The position numbers and the translations under genes are program-made. A stretch of DNA of 64,000 nucleotides, from the NCBI GenBank assembly GCA_938041435.1, contig CALISR010000002.1, forward strand, positions 1-64,000, read 5' to 3'. This DNA is from an uncultured Candidatus Saccharibacteria bacterium (GTDB lineage: Bacteria; Patescibacteriota; Saccharimonadia; Saccharimonadales; Saccharimonadaceae). The notes under the pieces were generated by a model. It searched no databases and had not been told where the DNA came from. It saw only the letters and a program-made list of their open reading frames with translations. Positions 6,352-14,884 of this stretch are shown here, piece by piece (the first letter of the stretch is position 1; every line of letters begins with the position of its first letter).

Positions 6352-8496
6352 GTGTTGAATCTAACGAGAGAGCATACTGCCGCCAGACCAACAAATAGCA
6401 CTGCAGCACGTGAGACGAACGTGTGCTTTGATAAAGATCGATATAATATATACGAAAAAGCGCTTAATCTCACTGACATACCAGAATCTAAAACAAGGCA
6501 AATCGTGTCGGGCCTCAGCCTTATGCGAGACTTCGCTGGAGAGCTATTTGCAAAATATAGCAACCACAGTGCTTATACTGCATATTTGCTCTGTGCGGCA
6601 GGCAACCGTGACGAGTTGCTTGAAACAGAGAATCTTGCTAGTCTCCGCCAAAAAATGCTCACAGATCATAAAAAAGAGGGCGAAGTAGAGGCATACAAAA
6701 AGTTCAGCAACATTGTTTCTATGATGCAGGATACAGGTCAGCTATCAAGCTTCTGGAGTAGATTCCTTAATAAAGAAAAAATACCCGCAGATCCTGATAT
6801 CCAAAGCCAAGAATCTCTCTACACGGCCATCACAAAAGTTCGCAAACTTGAGAAATCAAAAGGAAGAATCGACTCTCTTTCCACTCAAAACTCTACAGAG
6901 AATCAATATCTCACAGATGAGCAAAAGCAAAACCAACGTCTCGAGACTGCAACTCGTGACCGCATGCAGGCGGATAACCTCATGAAGGAGTTGTGGCAGC
7001 AGCCAATGAATATGCTTGATCTAGATGACCTTTTGGATGCAGGGGATAGTGTCGGGCTTTCGACAATTTTTATGGAGTCTGTTAATACACTCAATAAGCT
7101 TAATAATACTCGCTATGATACATCAGAGGCCTATGAGCTAGCATACAAGAGTGAAGCACTCCTTGCCCCACTATGTGAAATCATTGGCTTCGATGGACTG
7201 GCAATGGCATTGCGAAGCAAGGTAATATGTTTGCAGCTGCGTAATACTGGTCAAGGACATTTTGTGGACCTTGCTGAGCGCATACTGTCGGAGTTTGGTG
7301 TATTAGGCACTACTGATATTGATAACCCAGACCAAGTCATCACTGCCGAAGAGCGCAACCAAAACTATTGCAACATTACAGAAAAAATTCTCGCACATAT
7401 GATTGGCAAAACGGACAAAAGCGGAAGTGACAGTAAGCTTGTCCTTGGCCAAGAGTCGAACCATAATATTGTCGTGGGGAATGGTAACTGCAGTTATAAG
7501 TGGCACACTGAGCTCCGAGCTGTATGGCGGCTCAAGTCTGTTGGTTCTCTCGCACGTAAGCTTGCAGAAGGGGCAAAAAAAGCAGAGAAACAAAAGAGAG
7601 AAGACTATCAAAAAATCCGCGCCTCTATCTCACCAGACATACTGCAAGCGTATGACGACAAGATGAATAGTGTAAAAGCTAAAGAGAAAGAACGTCAGGA
7701 TGGGCGAGAATTCATATCATACGAAGCCTTGCAAGCATATGACGAGAACACGATAAAGATTTTGGATGATTTGAAGGCTCAATACATCGACGAACTCTGT
7801 GAGCAATTTAATGATATCACACCACAAACACTGCGCTCATTATCGCCACCAGAGAAAGACAGCTCACTCGAAGTGCCGTTTGATATCGATGGTATCACAT
7901 TCATTACGGAGGATCGCGATGAACTGATTGATGTGTTCTTGGATATGATCAACAATAACGATATTGTTACGCCATCACAAGATAAAGCTGCGCAAAATGA
8001 CAAGACTTCAGAGGATGATGACTATACTATTACCCCATATGCTGCACCAGGCCGAGACAAGATACTCAAGGTTGAAGGAGACACTCAATTCATTACGGAT
8101 ATTAAGGCTGCATTTGAGGCTCGTTATCCGGATACTCGTGCCGAAGAGTATATTGATTTTAAGGAAGATAACAAGAAAGGTTTTCGCGTTGCTAAGATGA
8201 CAGGCCTTTACGAGGATCAAGCCTCAGGTATTTTGCCCTTTGAAGTCCAGATTCTCACCAAGGAGGACCGCAAAGCAGCACGCCATGGTGTTGCGGCGCA
8301 TATTCTATATAAACTCGGTAAGCAGCTTGGCTACCAGTTCCAGCCAACAGAAGAGCAGCTCACGCGCATGAGTGAGCTCAATAGGCGTAAGCAGGATTTT
8401 GGCAAAACAACATTACACCAGCCAAGCCGAAGCCGCATTAACAATACGAACCGCAAAATCGACGCGATGCTTGCCCAAGCACAACTGCACAGCTAA
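6352..8496 (+). CDS. Divergent RelA/SpoT-like protein with degenerate active sites
   Basis: About 714 residues. Three segments align with Rel/SpoT alarmone proteins in the right order. The first is a helical stretch ELAYKSEALLAPLCEIIGFD then LAMALRSKVICLQL, matching the end of the HD half (Y.PLA.RLG...K.ELEDLAF). The second is LKSVGSLARKLAEGAKK, at the start of the synthetase domain (RPKHIYSIYRKM). The third is PFEVQILTKEDRKAARHGVA then AHILYK, matching EVQIRTxxMHxxAExGxAAHWxYK. The HD hydrolase residues and the synthetase YxSLH motif are not present (GFRVAKM at that place). An insert of roughly 110 charged residues splits the synthetase half. It may be a non-catalytic paralogue. The GTG start at 6352 lacks a clear ribosome site and is uncertain. 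Confidence 0.55.
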   Translation: MLNLTREHTAARPTNSTAARETNVCFDKDRYNIYEKALNLTDIPESKTRQIVSGLSLMRDFAGELFAKYSNHSAYTAYLLCAAGNRDELLETENLASLRQKMLTDHKKEGEVEAYKKFSNIVSMMQDTGQLSSFWSRFLNKEKIPADPDIQSQESLYTAITKVRKLEKSKGRIDSLSTQNSTENQYLTDEQKQNQRLETATRDRMQADNLMKELWQQPMNMLDLDDLLDAGDSVGLSTIFMESVNTLNKLNNTRYDTSEAYELAYKSEALLAPLCEIIGFDGLAMALRSKVICLQLRNTGQGHFVDLAERILSEFGVLGTTDIDNPDQVITAEERNQNYCNITEKILAHMIGKTDKSGSDSKLVLGQESNHNIVVGNGNCSYKWHTELRAVWRLKSVGSLARKLAEGAKKAEKQKREDYQKIRASISPDILQAYDDKMNSVKAKEKERQDGREFISYEALQAYDENTIKILDDLKAQYIDELCEQFNDITPQTLRSLSPPEKDSSLEVPFDIDGITFITEDRDELIDVFLDMINNNDIVTPSQDKAAQNDKTSEDDDYTITPYAAPGRDKILKVEGDTQFITDIKAAFEARYPDTRAEEYIDFKEDNKKGFRVAKMTGLYEDQASGILPFEVQILTKEDRKAARHGVAAHILYKLGKQLGYQFQPTEEQLTRMSELNRRKQDFGKTTLHQPSRSRINNTNRKIDAMLAQAQLHS

Positions 8497-8551
8497 GCTA
8501 CTTCTTTACTCTGTTTACACGCTGACACAAATAGTTATAGTTTTCCACGCC

Positions 8552-8581
8552 TTGCATCAACCCACCACCATCTGCTATAAT
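8552..8581 (+). promoter_or_regulatory. Promoter of the rplJ-rplL operon
   Basis: TTGCAT at 8552-8557 and TATAAT at 8576-8581, spacing 18. Transcription would begin near 8588, just before the L10 leader. Confidence 0.6.
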
Positions 8582-8598
8582 CATTCTCAGACATTGCC

Positions 8599-8657
8599 AA
8601 AGACCGTAGCGGGCTGTTATGCACGACAAAGCAGCCGATAAGTATGCTACCGAGGGA
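8599..8657 (+). ncRNA. Ribosomal protein L10 leader
   Basis: The sequence AAAGACCGTAGCGGGCTG ... CAGCCGATAAGTATGCTAC then CGAGGG has the L10-leader layout: an outer stem GTAGC/GCTAC, an inner stem GGCTG/CAGCC, and the conserved loop and tail (AGAC before, CGAGG after). In many bacteria L10(L12)4 binds this RNA to repress its operon. It lies in the correct place, about 200 nt before rplJ. Confidence 0.75.
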
Positions 8658-8721
8658 ATTTCGGATACGCCGTGGCCTCTTACGCCAGCGTTCTAGTACG
8701 AAACTCGAGACTCGTCTTTGC

Positions 8722-8743
8722 AATCGTGCAGAGGCGATTTTTT
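8722..8743 (+). terminator. Possible attenuator in the rplJ leader
   Basis: AATCG (8722-8726) pairs with CGATT (8735-8739), followed by a run of six T at 8738-8743. The stem is short, so it is weak unless coupled to the upstream L10 leader. If real, it would end transcription when L10 is in excess. Confidence 0.35.
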
Positions 8744-8855
8744 GCGGCATATGTCGGACATTAACAATGCGGTCGGATACAACAACAAACCAGTAATACT
8801 GCACTCCCTTTGGGCGCGTGCACGTATTACAACTCCAAAGAAAGGATTTTATCTT

Positions 8856-9383
8856 ATGGCAATTTCCAAAGATAAAAAACAAGCTTTGGTGGCTGAAATG
8901 AGTGAGCTTCTCGCAGAAGCAAAGGGCACTGCCGTTGCGTCCTACCAAGGGACAAGTGTGGCAGATCTGCAGGCGTTGCGCCGCGAAGCTCGCGAAGCTG
9001 GTGTTGTCATTAAGGTGGTGAAGAACCGTCTCGTGCGTGTTGCCTTTGCGCAGCATGACACCTACAAAAATACCGACACTTCGGCCCTGGCTGGGCAGTT
9101 GCTTTATGCAATCTCGCCAGACGACGAAGTGATGGCAGCGAAGGTGTTGCACGAGTTTGCCAAGACGCATCCAACAGTTCAGTTGGTTGCTGGCTTTAGT
9201 GGCGAAGGTGAAGCTCTCAACACAGCCGATGTCACTGCACTAGCTGGCTTGCCGAGCAAGAACCAGCTGGTGGCCGAAGTGGTGGCACAGCTGCTCTCGC
9301 CAGTACACGACACTACCAACGCACTTTCGGGCAACCTTCATGCGTTGCTCGATGGCATCGAAGACGCCAAAGCAGCTGCGTAA
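8856..9383 (+). CDS. rplJ: 50S ribosomal protein L10
   Basis: L10 forms the base of the L7/L12 stalk, which recruits translation GTPases. The ATG at 8856 has AAAGAAAGGA upstream; the earlier in-frame start at 8718 lies inside the leader. 175 residues, normal for the family. The N-terminal domain reads MAISKDKKQALVAEMSELLA and GVVIKVVKNRLVRVA (family TxxKVVKNTL). The C-terminal helix GNLHALLDGIEDAKAAA should bind L7/L12 dimers. Followed by rplL 87 nt downstream. Confidence 0.95.
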   Translation: MAISKDKKQALVAEMSELLAEAKGTAVASYQGTSVADLQALRREAREAGVVIKVVKNRLVRVAFAQHDTYKNTDTSALAGQLLYAISPDDEVMAAKVLHEFAKTHPTVQLVAGFSGEGEALNTADVTALAGLPSKNQLVAEVVAQLLSPVHDTTNALSGNLHALLDGIEDAKAAA

Positions 9384-9470
9384 CCAAGCGCAGCATTGTA
9401 CTAACGTTTGCACTATGCAGACAATAATTCGTGCGATAATTCTACCGCACATCATCGAAAGGAATCCATC

Positions 9471-9845
9471 ATGGCAGATGTGAAAAAACTGGCCGAAGAA
9501 CTGGTTGCTTTGACCGTTCTGGAAGTCAACGAACTCAAAAATGTCCTCAAGGACGAATACGGCATTGAGCCAGCCGCTGCTGCAGTTGCCGTCGCTGGTC
9601 CAGCCGCCGACGCTGGTGCTGCTGAAGACGAGCAGACCGAATTCACCGTCACCCTCAAAGAAGTTGGTGGCCAAAAGGTTGCTGTCATCAAGGCTGTTAA
9701 GGAACTCACTGGCCTTGGCCTAGGTGAGGCAAAAGCTTTGGTCGACAACGCACCAAGCCCAATCAAAGAAAAGGTCAGCAAAGACGACGCTGAAGCTGCC
9801 AAGAAGACCTTGGAAGAGGCTGGCGCTACCGTCGAACTGGCGTAA
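9471..9845 (+). CDS. rplL: 50S ribosomal protein L7/L12
   Basis: The multicopy stalk protein of the large subunit, 124 residues. The N-terminal dimerisation domain (LAEELVALTVLEVNELKNVL), an Ala-rich hinge and the C-terminal factor-binding domain (EFTVTLKEVGGQKVAVIKAV, then LTGLGLGEAKALVDNAP) are all present. GAAAGGA precedes the ATG. An intrinsic terminator follows the stop, closing the rplJ-rplL operon. Confidence 0.97.
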   Translation: MADVKKLAEELVALTVLEVNELKNVLKDEYGIEPAAAAVAVAGPAADAGAAEDEQTEFTVTLKEVGGQKVAVIKAVKELTGLGLGEAKALVDNAPSPIKEKVSKDDAEAAKKTLEEAGATVELA

Positions 9846-9875
9846 TCACCCTACCGACCGCATTGATACCATCAG

Positions 9876-9898
9876 CACACCCGCTTGGGTGTGTTTTT
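9876..9898 (+). terminator. Terminator after rplL
   Basis: CACACCC pairs with GGGTGTG across GCTT, followed by TTTTT. Confidence 0.9.
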
Positions 9899-9974
9899 GG
9901 TTGGGTTCAGAATGGAATCAGTACAAAAGGGTTAGAGCTAAAACGTAGTGCGAGGTAGCTAAATTTACGAAAAT

Positions 9975-10003
9975 TTGACAAGTCATCCGTGTATTGATAT
10001 ATA
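9975..10003 (+). promoter_or_regulatory. Promoter with the TATTGR-TATATA element
   Basis: TTGACA at 9975-9980, a 17-nt spacer ending GTATTGA, and TATATA at 9998-10003. The same layout occurs at 33653, 57602 and 62059. The transcript would start near 10010 with a small hairpin (CCTTTTGCG ... CGCAAAGG). Confidence 0.65.
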
Positions 10004-10057
10004 TATTAACCTTTTGCGACCGCAAAGGGTTTGCACCTCCGAGAAAGGAAGAATGTC

Positions 10058-10426
10058 ATGAGTAGCATGACTGTCACTGCCATAATTTTTCTTGTCATTG
10101 GGCCATTGCCGTGGTATTTTCTGCTAGTCATTGCTAGTAGAGAATTGCGATGGAAGGTGCTAGATAAAGACAGAGCGATTATACGTCTCTGTCAGGTAGT
10201 CTTTTCTGGCTACATAATTGAGATGATAGGTCTCATCGCTACTGTGTGCTATAACTTGCATATTAGTATCGCCGGGACGATCTGTTGGTCGATCGTTGGA
10301 CTACTGGGAATTACTCTCTCTCATGTAGCAATATTCTGCAACGTTCGCATCGACCAGTTGCTCAAGAAAACCGTCTGCAGCTATGATAAGCTCCGCGGTT
10401 TCCCGTTAGAAACTAGTAGCCGATAA
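10058..10426 (+). CDS. Small membrane protein, 122 aa
   Basis: The start at the ATG 10058 is fixed by GAAAGGA 8 nt upstream. Three hydrophobic segments are visible: MTVTAIIFLVIGPLPWYFLL, a middle one around GYIIEMIGLIATVCY, and ISIAGTICWSIVGLLGITLS. A basic/polar C-terminal tail of about 25 residues follows. I recognise no family. The gene has its own strong promoter of the TATTGR type and lies alone between rplL and a gene of the opposite regulatory style, followed by a long hairpin at 10442-10486. Confidence 0.65.
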   Translation: MSSMTVTAIIFLVIGPLPWYFLLVIASRELRWKVLDKDRAIIRLCQVVFSGYIIEMIGLIATVCYNLHISIAGTICWSIVGLLGITLSHVAIFCNVRIDQLLKKTVCSYDKLRGFPLETSSR

Positions 10427-10441
10427 CGAAAGGAGGTGCCC

Positions 10442-10486
10442 ACGCACAGCAATCTGTTGAGCTCACTGCTCCGGATTGCTGTGCGT
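10442..10486 (+). other. Long hairpin after the 10058 gene
   Basis: ACGCACAGCAATC pairs perfectly (13 bp) with GATTGCTGTGCGT across a 19-nt loop. There is no U tract, so it is not a textbook terminator. It is preceded by AAAGGAGGTG, an anti-Shine-Dalgarno-complementary stretch similar to those before hairpins at 33809 and 57674. It may protect the 3' end of the transcript. Confidence 0.5.
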
Positions 10487-10651
10487 CACTCCATGTACGT
10501 AGCGCTCTAAGCATTGTACCATTTTTACAACGAACTATTGGCTACCCCTGTTATTGCTGTGGATAACCACCAAGCGCCTTGACAAGGCCCCACCCCATCG
10601 CTATATAATGGGTTGATAACTAAGAAAACAGACAAGGAATTGCGAGAAAAT

Positions 10652-11167
10652 ATGTCTGAACTACCAGAGAAACAGGTGAAGCGATTACGATCGCTGATTC
10701 AAGAGGCAGAAACAAACCTGGCCGCTGCAAAGGAATTATTGATGAGTATTATTGGTGACGATGGCGAAGTTGTCGTACCAAGTAATAGCCGCGAGGAGGT
10801 GTCGGGCAAGATAGTCGAAGGTATCTTTGATGGGCAAGTGATGGTCGATGCCGATGGCAAGAATTATCCTGTGCCAGCCAATTATGCCAGCAAGTCTAAG
10901 CTTGTTGAGGGCGACAAGCTCAAGCTGACAATTGCCGACGATGGCGGCTTTATCTACAAGCAAATCAAGCGGGTGGAGCGCAAGCAGATTATCGGTACGC
11001 TCACCCAACACGATGGCGCATACTATGTAGAAGCACAGGGGAGAGAATACCGGATCCTGCTGGCAAGTGTGACGTTCTTCCGGATTGAGATTGGCCATCA
11101 GGTCACTGTCATCATCCCTGAGGATAAACCCGACGCGACGTGGGCAGCAGTGGAAGCACCGTTATAA
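10652..11167 (+). CDS. Conserved hypothetical protein of CPR type, 171 aa
   Basis: I choose the ATG at 10652 (MSELPEKQVKRLRS) because the -10 box (TATATAAT, 10602-10609, with TTGACA at 10579-10584) puts the transcript start near the alternative TTG at 10613. An N-terminal helix of about 35 residues is followed by two similar beta-rich halves: GIFDGQVMVDADGKNYPVPA then VEGDKLKLTI, and IIGTLTQHDGAYYVEAQGRE then IGHQVTVIIP. They look like two small barrel domains. Similar proteins recur in CPR genomes from memory, but no function is known to me. Possibly nucleic-acid binding (inference). Confidence 0.75.
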   Translation: MSELPEKQVKRLRSLIQEAETNLAAAKELLMSIIGDDGEVVVPSNSREEVSGKIVEGIFDGQVMVDADGKNYPVPANYASKSKLVEGDKLKLTIADDGGFIYKQIKRVERKQIIGTLTQHDGAYYVEAQGREYRILLASVTFFRIEIGHQVTVIIPEDKPDATWAAVEAPL

Positions 11168-11313
11168 AATTACAGCTATCAACAGCTTATATAACAGAGA
11201 ACCGGGGACCCTCTTGCTCGCGCTTGGAGCTTTTTGATTCTATTGATTTATTTGCAATTACTCCTTCTGTATTTCGATCGCATCTCCATCCATTCTGCGG
11301 TATAATATAGCAA

Positions 11314-12813
11314 ATGAGCAGAGCACTATATCGGACGTATCGGAGTCGGTCGCTTGATGAGATTGTGGGGCAGTCGCATATCACACGGATTTTGCAGCGG
11401 GCAATTGCTCGTGGGCATATTGCCCATGCCTATCTCCTGACGGGGCCACGTGGAGTGGGTAAGACATCGATCGCGCGTATTTTGGCGCATGAGATCAACG
11501 GCCTGCCATACACCGATGAGTCAACTCATCTTGATATTATCGAGATCGATGCAGCGAGCAATAATTCTGTGGAGGATATCCGTGATTTGCGCGACAAGGT
11601 GCAAATTGCACCAACCAGCAGTCCAAAAAAGATCTACATTATTGATGAAGTTCATATGCTCAGCAAGTCGGCCTTTAATGCCTTGCTCAAGACGCTAGAA
11701 GAGCCACCCGAGCACGTTGTCTTCATTCTTGCGACTACCGATGCAGATAAGCTTCCCGCGACGATCTTGAGCCGGGTGCAACGCTTCAATTTCCGAGCAA
11801 TTAGCCCACCTGATGCAGCCAAGCATTTGGCCTATATTGCTAAGCAAGAGAAGATCGCCATTACACCCGATGCGCTGGAGCTGATTGCTGAGCAGGGGAA
11901 GGGGAGCTTTCGCGACAGTATTAGTTTGCTCGACCAACTGCGCTCACTAAGTGATGAGACAATCGACCGCACGATGGTCGCAGAAGTGCTGGGCCTTGCG
12001 CAGGATGAGGTAGTAGAAGGGCTGCTGGCGGCTTATGCCATGGCAGATATTGGCCGCGCCGCTCAACTAATCGATGAAGCTGAGGCAGCTGGCACACCGG
12101 CTGAGCTCCTTGCCGAGCAGCTGCTTGGCATCGCGCGCCAGCGTGTTGTAGAGGATGCAGCACTGTTGCCATTACTCGATAAACTACTGGCTGTACCGCG
12201 AGCCGGTTGGCCGCGCATTGCACTGCTTACTGCTCTTGCAAGCCGAGCCACACTACCGTTTGTAGCGCGCCATCATCAGCCATCACCCGCTACCGTCAGT
12301 GAGCCAGTTGCGCCATATACACGCTCACTAGCTCCATCATCGCAAACTCCTCCTGTAGTTTCTTCTTCACACCCTCCTCGTCAGGAGACAAATGGTGCGG
12401 CAGCATCATCGGCTGGTCAGTCTGGTACTCCAAGTGCTTCCGCTGCTGATCATACACCAGTCAAGCAACCAAGCGTTTCTTCAGCAAACGATGAAACGCC
12501 CGCAGCAAGTTCCATGCCAATCGACTTCCCATGGGAGCAGTTTCTCGATGCGGTCGGAGCAGTCGGGGCACGCACGTACCTGACTAAAGCAGGGCACGCG
12601 TTTGACGGCCAGACACTAACGATCTACGCTGGCAAAAAATTCGCCAAAATGCAGATCGATCGCGCCCTCCCCACACTCAGCGCAGCACTAAATCGCCTTG
12701 GCACCACTGCAGAGATCGCCGTATTAGCTACCAGTAAGCCGCCCAAAGATCGCCAAAAAGCCGCCATTCTTGCTATGATGGGGGGAGGAGAAGAAATTAC
12801 TATCGATGGCTGA
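11314..12813 (+). CDS. dnaX: DNA polymerase III subunit gamma/tau, zinc-less
   Basis: Clamp-loader ATPase that loads the sliding clamp during replication. 499 residues: P-loop GPRGVGKTS at residues 44-52, Walker B IIDEVHML, sensor region ATTDADKLPATILSRVQRF, then an Ala/Pro/Ser linker (about 320-400) and a C-terminal domain. The four-Cys zinc module that normally follows the P-loop is absent (NGLPYTDESTHLDIIEIDAA runs straight through). The ATG is 7 nt after TATAAT (11301-11306) with no ribosome site, so the mRNA is probably leaderless. It overlaps dnaB by 8 nt. Confidence 0.93.
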   Translation: MSRALYRTYRSRSLDEIVGQSHITRILQRAIARGHIAHAYLLTGPRGVGKTSIARILAHEINGLPYTDESTHLDIIEIDAASNNSVEDIRDLRDKVQIAPTSSPKKIYIIDEVHMLSKSAFNALLKTLEEPPEHVVFILATTDADKLPATILSRVQRFNFRAISPPDAAKHLAYIAKQEKIAITPDALELIAEQGKGSFRDSISLLDQLRSLSDETIDRTMVAEVLGLAQDEVVEGLLAAYAMADIGRAAQLIDEAEAAGTPAELLAEQLLGIARQRVVEDAALLPLLDKLLAVPRAGWPRIALLTALASRATLPFVARHHQPSPATVSEPVAPYTRSLAPSSQTPPVVSSSHPPRQETNGAAASSAGQSGTPSASAADHTPVKQPSVSSANDETPAASSMPIDFPWEQFLDAVGAVGARTYLTKAGHAFDGQTLTIYAGKKFAKMQIDRALPTLSAALNRLGTTAEIAVLATSKPPKDRQKAAILAMMGGGEEITIDG

Positions 12814-14158
12814 CCAATCACCGCAACCAAAAGGCAAAGTACCACCGCAAAGTCTCGATGCTGAGATGAGTTTGCTTGGTGCAGTACTTATTGACGAAGA
12901 AGTTTTGGCCGATGCTAGCGAGCACGTCGGCGCAGAAGATTTTTATGATAAGCGTCACGCGACGATCTTTGGGGCAATGATGCGCCTCTACGAGCGGCAT
13001 AAGCCAGTTGACCTCCTTACCCTGACTGATGAATTACAAAAAAAAGACCAGCTTGCCGAGGTAGGTGGCTCAGCCTACCTGACTGAGCTAACCAACTACG
13101 TCCCCACCGCAGCCCACGCCAGTAGCTATGCCGAGATCGTTGCCCAAAAAGCAGTGCGGCGACGCTTGATCAAAGCCAGTGCCGATATTAGCCAGCTTGG
13201 CTTCGACGAAAATACCACCACTCAAGAGCTGCTCGAAAAGGCCGAGGCAGAGCTCTTTAGCGTGTCTGACCAGTCGCTCAAACAAGACCTCGTGAGCCTA
13301 GAGAGTATTCTCACCGATAGCTTCGACCGTATTGAAGAGCTGCACCGCAACAAAGGACAGCTGCGCGGCATTCGCACGGGGTACCGCGACCTCGACACGA
13401 TGACAGCTGGCCTGCAGCGCTCCGACCTTATTATTATTGCAGCTCGCCCCGCCATGGGTAAGACGACGCTGGTGACAAACCTCGCCTACAATGTCGCAAC
13501 GATCGAGAAAAAGCCTGTTCTCTTTTTCTCACTCGAGATGAGCAAGGAACAACTCACCGACCGCATGCTCGCTGATGCCAGTGGTGTGGATAGCTGGAAT
13601 ATCCGCACTGGTAACCTCAGTGATGATGACTGGGCTAAGCTCTCCGAGGCAATGGGTGAGATGGCCGAAGCACCAATCTTCATCGATGATACGCCAGGCC
13701 TCAGCGTCCTCGAGATGCGCACCAAGGCACGGCGCGCCATGCACGACCAGCAGCTTGGGCTGGTGATTGTCGACTACTTGCAGCTGATGCAGGCCAATGG
13801 CAACCACAATGGCAACCGCGTCCAAGAGGTGAGCGAGATATCGCGCGGGCTCAAGCTGATTGCTCGTGAGCTTAATGTACCGGTCATTGCCCTAAGCCAG
13901 CTAAGCCGCTCAGTGGAGTCGCGCACGCCGCCGGTGCCACAATTAGCCGATCTGCGTGAATCGGGCTCGATTGAGCAGGACGCCGATATCGTCTCCTTTA
14001 TTTACCGGCCTGGCTACTACGAGCCAGACAATCCTGAGTTCCAAAATATCACCGATCTCATCATCGCCAAGCACCGCAACGGCCCAGTGGGCAAGATCCA
14101 ACTCTACTTCCACCCCGAGCGGCTGCGCTTTATGAGTCTCGACAGGCGGCATGATTGA
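12806..14158 (+). CDS. dnaB: Replicative DNA helicase DnaB
   Basis: Hexameric 5'-3' helicase of the replication fork, 450 residues. The N-terminal DnaB domain (PPQSLDAEMSLLGAVLIDEE) and the RecA-like C-terminal domain are complete: Walker A AARPAMGKTTL, Walker B VIVDYLQLMQ, ALSQLSRSVESR and the arginine-finger region LRESGSIEQDADIV. It starts inside the end of dnaX, so the two are translated together. Its last codons (FMSLDRRHD) were copied in a tandem duplication that repeats at 14719 (see the repeat entries). Confidence 0.97.
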   Translation: MADQSPQPKGKVPPQSLDAEMSLLGAVLIDEEVLADASEHVGAEDFYDKRHATIFGAMMRLYERHKPVDLLTLTDELQKKDQLAEVGGSAYLTELTNYVPTAAHASSYAEIVAQKAVRRRLIKASADISQLGFDENTTTQELLEKAEAELFSVSDQSLKQDLVSLESILTDSFDRIEELHRNKGQLRGIRTGYRDLDTMTAGLQRSDLIIIAARPAMGKTTLVTNLAYNVATIEKKPVLFFSLEMSKEQLTDRMLADASGVDSWNIRTGNLSDDDWAKLSEAMGEMAEAPIFIDDTPGLSVLEMRTKARRAMHDQQLGLVIVDYLQLMQANGNHNGNRVQEVSEISRGLKLIARELNVPVIALSQLSRSVESRTPPVPQLADLRESGSIEQDADIVSFIYRPGYYEPDNPEFQNITDLIIAKHRNGPVGKIQLYFHPERLRFMSLDRRHD

Positions 14159-14290
14159 TGTTATGTTATAGTTATTACACATAGGAGAACCGTCGCAATG
14201 ACAGCCCACACCACATCATCACGCGTACAATCGTCTTTTTCCTCATCATCCTGCCCACTACTAGTCCGCTGCGCGATGGTTGGTGGAGCA
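14126..14290 (+). repeat. Tandem duplication unit, copy 1
   Basis: From the last codons of dnaB (CGCTTTATGAG...) through the promoter (TTATAGTTAT), ribosome site and first 30 codons of the 14198 gene, the sequence is repeated with mismatches at 14719-14884, an offset of 593-594 bp. The likeness continues at protein level through both genes. Confidence 0.85.
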
Positions 14291-14710
14291 CTTAGTCTCC
14301 TTGGTACTGCTGGGTGGCTGGTATGTCTTGGCTGGATGTTCGCAGTTTTTCTCTTCACACCATATTTTTTGTTACATATTAGCTTGATAACTCTTTTCTG
14401 GTGGCTGAGTGTTATGCTTATTATCGAAGGAATTGCAATTATTCGTACATACACCGGCCGTGGTAACCAGCGCTATCGCGAAGAGGGATTTTGGCTCGCC
14501 TTGGCACTGTTCTTTCCGCTATTGATAGCGGGCGAAGCCGTCTATAATGCTTTGTCTGCGCAGCAAATTCATGTGTTTTCGTCGAGCCCACAGTTGTGTT
14601 TCTTCGGCATTATAGTAACTACTCTGAGTGCTGTGTGTATGTGGTATTCGATGGGATACTCAGCACTAATACACAGCAAAGCTGCGCGAAAAAGACTTTT
14701 AGGTTTTTAG
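14198..14710 (+). CDS. Four-helix membrane protein, paralogue 1
   Basis: 170 residues, start at ATG 14198 with TAGGAGAA upstream. After a Ser/Thr-rich N-terminus it carries four hydrophobic segments, the first being MVGGALSLLGTAGWLVCLGW, followed by a short loop YTGRGNQRYREEGFWLAL that is conserved in the neighbour. No known domain is recognised. It is one of a tandem pair with 14792-15325: same start (MxAHTTSSR), same loop and same C-terminal segment (GxxxxTLSAVCMWY / GxxxxTLGAVYLWY). Function unknown. Confidence 0.75.
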   Translation: MTAHTTSSRVQSSFSSSSCPLLVRCAMVGGALSLLGTAGWLVCLGWMFAVFLFTPYFLLHISLITLFWWLSVMLIIEGIAIIRTYTGRGNQRYREEGFWLALALFFPLLIAGEAVYNALSAQQIHVFSSSPQLCFFGIIVTTLSAVCMWYSMGYSALIHSKAARKRLLGF

Positions 14711-14718
14711 ACATACCA

Positions 14719-14884
14719 CGCTTTATGAGCCTCGACAGGCGACATAATTAATGCTATGCTATAGTTATGACACCTAGGAGGACCCGCAGCAATGGCAGCT
14801 CACACGACATCATCACGCACACAACTCACTAAAGAATCGTCTTCACCTTCGCCGTCCTGCTCACCACTGGTTCGCTGCGCGATG
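14719..14884 (+). repeat. Tandem duplication unit, copy 2
   Basis: Begins CGCTTTATGAGCCTCGACAG, a second copy of the 3' end of dnaB that is no longer in frame with any gene, then repeats the promoter (GCTATAGTTATGACAC), GGAGG site and start of the small membrane protein. Confidence 0.85.
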
